64,000 nt of DNA, from NCBI RefSeq assembly GCF_904849725.1, contig NC_058519.1, positions 20,629,267 through 20,693,266 on the forward strand, written 5' to 3'. Shown here piece by piece: positions 63,652-64,000 of this stretch. Every line of letters starts with the position of its first letter. Position 1 is the stretch's first letter. A program made the position numbers and the translations under genes. This DNA is from Hordeum vulgare subsp. vulgare (taxonomy: Eukaryota > Streptophyta > Magnoliopsida > Poales > Poaceae). Below the pieces are notes generated by a model. The model saw only the letters and a program-made list of their open reading frames with translations. It was not told where the DNA came from and searched no databases.

Positions 63652-64000
63652 TGTGACATCCTCGACTTTTGCTACAGTAGTAATTGTAATTAAGCTACAG
63701 TGATCACCGCTAATGATGCCACGTCACCGAATTCCCATCTCAGACCCGCGTGGATTCGCGTCTGTCCGGATCGATGATTTGAAAGCAATGGGAAGCACTT
63801 TATCGGTTCATTACAAGTGTTAAAAGGATATATATGTAAGGGGAAAGTATTAAAGAAATAATAATAAAAGAAAGGAAAGAAAACTGAAAGAAAGAAATAA
63901 TAAAAAGAAAAGGGAAAAGAGAAAATAAAACAAAACAAATAAAAAAAAAAAAAAAAAAAAGAAACAACCCCCACTCCCCCGTGGCCCAGCTGGGCCAAAA
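63652..64000 (+). repeat. 3' LTR, first 349 bp (cut by window edge)
   Basis: It begins TGTGACATCCTCGAC and follows the 5' LTR base for base from 53737 to about 54082. The only difference I found is the poly-A run, 20 A here against 17 there. Site II sequences (TGGCCCAGCTGGGCCA) are again present at the very end of the window. Confidence 0.95.

Larger units (their letters stand above)
53737..64000 (+). mobile_element. Ty3/gypsy chromovirus LTR retrotransposon (Tekay/Del-like), right end outside window
   Basis: The element has two direct LTRs starting TGTGACATCCTCGAC at 53737 and 63652, a primer binding site, gag, protease, reverse transcriptase, RNase H, integrase, a C-terminal chromodomain and a polypurine tract. 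The order RT-RNase H-integrase places it in Ty3/gypsy (Metaviridae). The chromodomain places it among chromoviruses, and the long LTRs and tRNA-iMet site suggest the Tekay/Del clade. Start-to-start LTR spacing is 9915 bp, so with a full 3' LTR of about 4 kb the element would be about 13.9 kb. An accessory ORF lies upstream of gag. A one-base frameshift splits pol near 60950, so this copy is probably non-autonomous unless the frameshift is a sequence error. Near identity of the LTR overlap indicates recent insertion. Naming a family would need a TREP or RepBase comparison. Confidence 0.95.

Overview
The window is plant nuclear DNA, almost certainly from a grass. It holds no ordinary host gene that I can support. 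Two things fill it: an AT-rich satellite array (1 to 53736) and one LTR retrotransposon inserted into that array (53737 to the right edge). The grass assignment rests on the chromodomain-bearing Ty3/gypsy element, its primer binding site matching plant initiator tRNA-Met, the GC-rich codons of its genes, and a satellite whose look recalls grass subtelomeric families. I could not identify the species or name the satellite family.

Satellite, 1-53736: about 159 head-to-tail monomers of 337-340 bp, all on one strand, with no other sequence between them. Shared diagnostic variants show nested higher-order repeats (HORs). On the left there is an 8-monomer unit of 2.70 kb, expanded to 10 by a two-monomer duplication, then a 7-monomer unit of 2.37 kb, and a stretch repeated at a 25-monomer (8.45 kb) offset. 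A poorly ordered zone lies at about 25-29.6 kb. To the right are a 7-monomer HOR (about 29.7-36.2 kb), an 8-monomer HOR (about 35.5-40.9 kb), a 12-monomer HOR of 4.05 kb (about 39.5-48.2 kb) and another 8-monomer HOR (48.6-53.7 kb). Open frames of 60-98 codons in the monomers are by-products of repetition, not genes.

Retrotransposon, 53737-64000 and beyond: a very long 5' LTR (4001 bp, TGTGAC...GTCACA), a tRNA-iMet primer binding site, a leader, an accessory ORF (262 aa, dsRNA-binding-domain-like region plus helical region), gag-protease-reverse transcriptase, RNase H, integrase and chromodomain, a polypurine tract, and the first 349 bp of the 3' LTR. The domain order and chromodomain make it a chromovirus, most likely of the Tekay/Del clade. 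The polyprotein is split by a one-base frameshift in the reverse transcriptase fingers. The LTR copies differ in the overlap only in one poly-A length (17 versus 20), so the insertion is recent.

Points most worth checking: the accessory ORF with a degenerate dsRBD-like pattern; splice-acceptor-like sequences directly before the ATG of both the accessory ORF and gag, with a donor-like site just after the primer binding site; gene-like content inside the LTR (site II/telo-box cluster, two phase-compatible exon-like acidic reading frames joined by a candidate GC-AG intron, repeated hairpins); and a Pol III B-box-like sequence plus T-run on the minus strand of nearly every satellite monomer.
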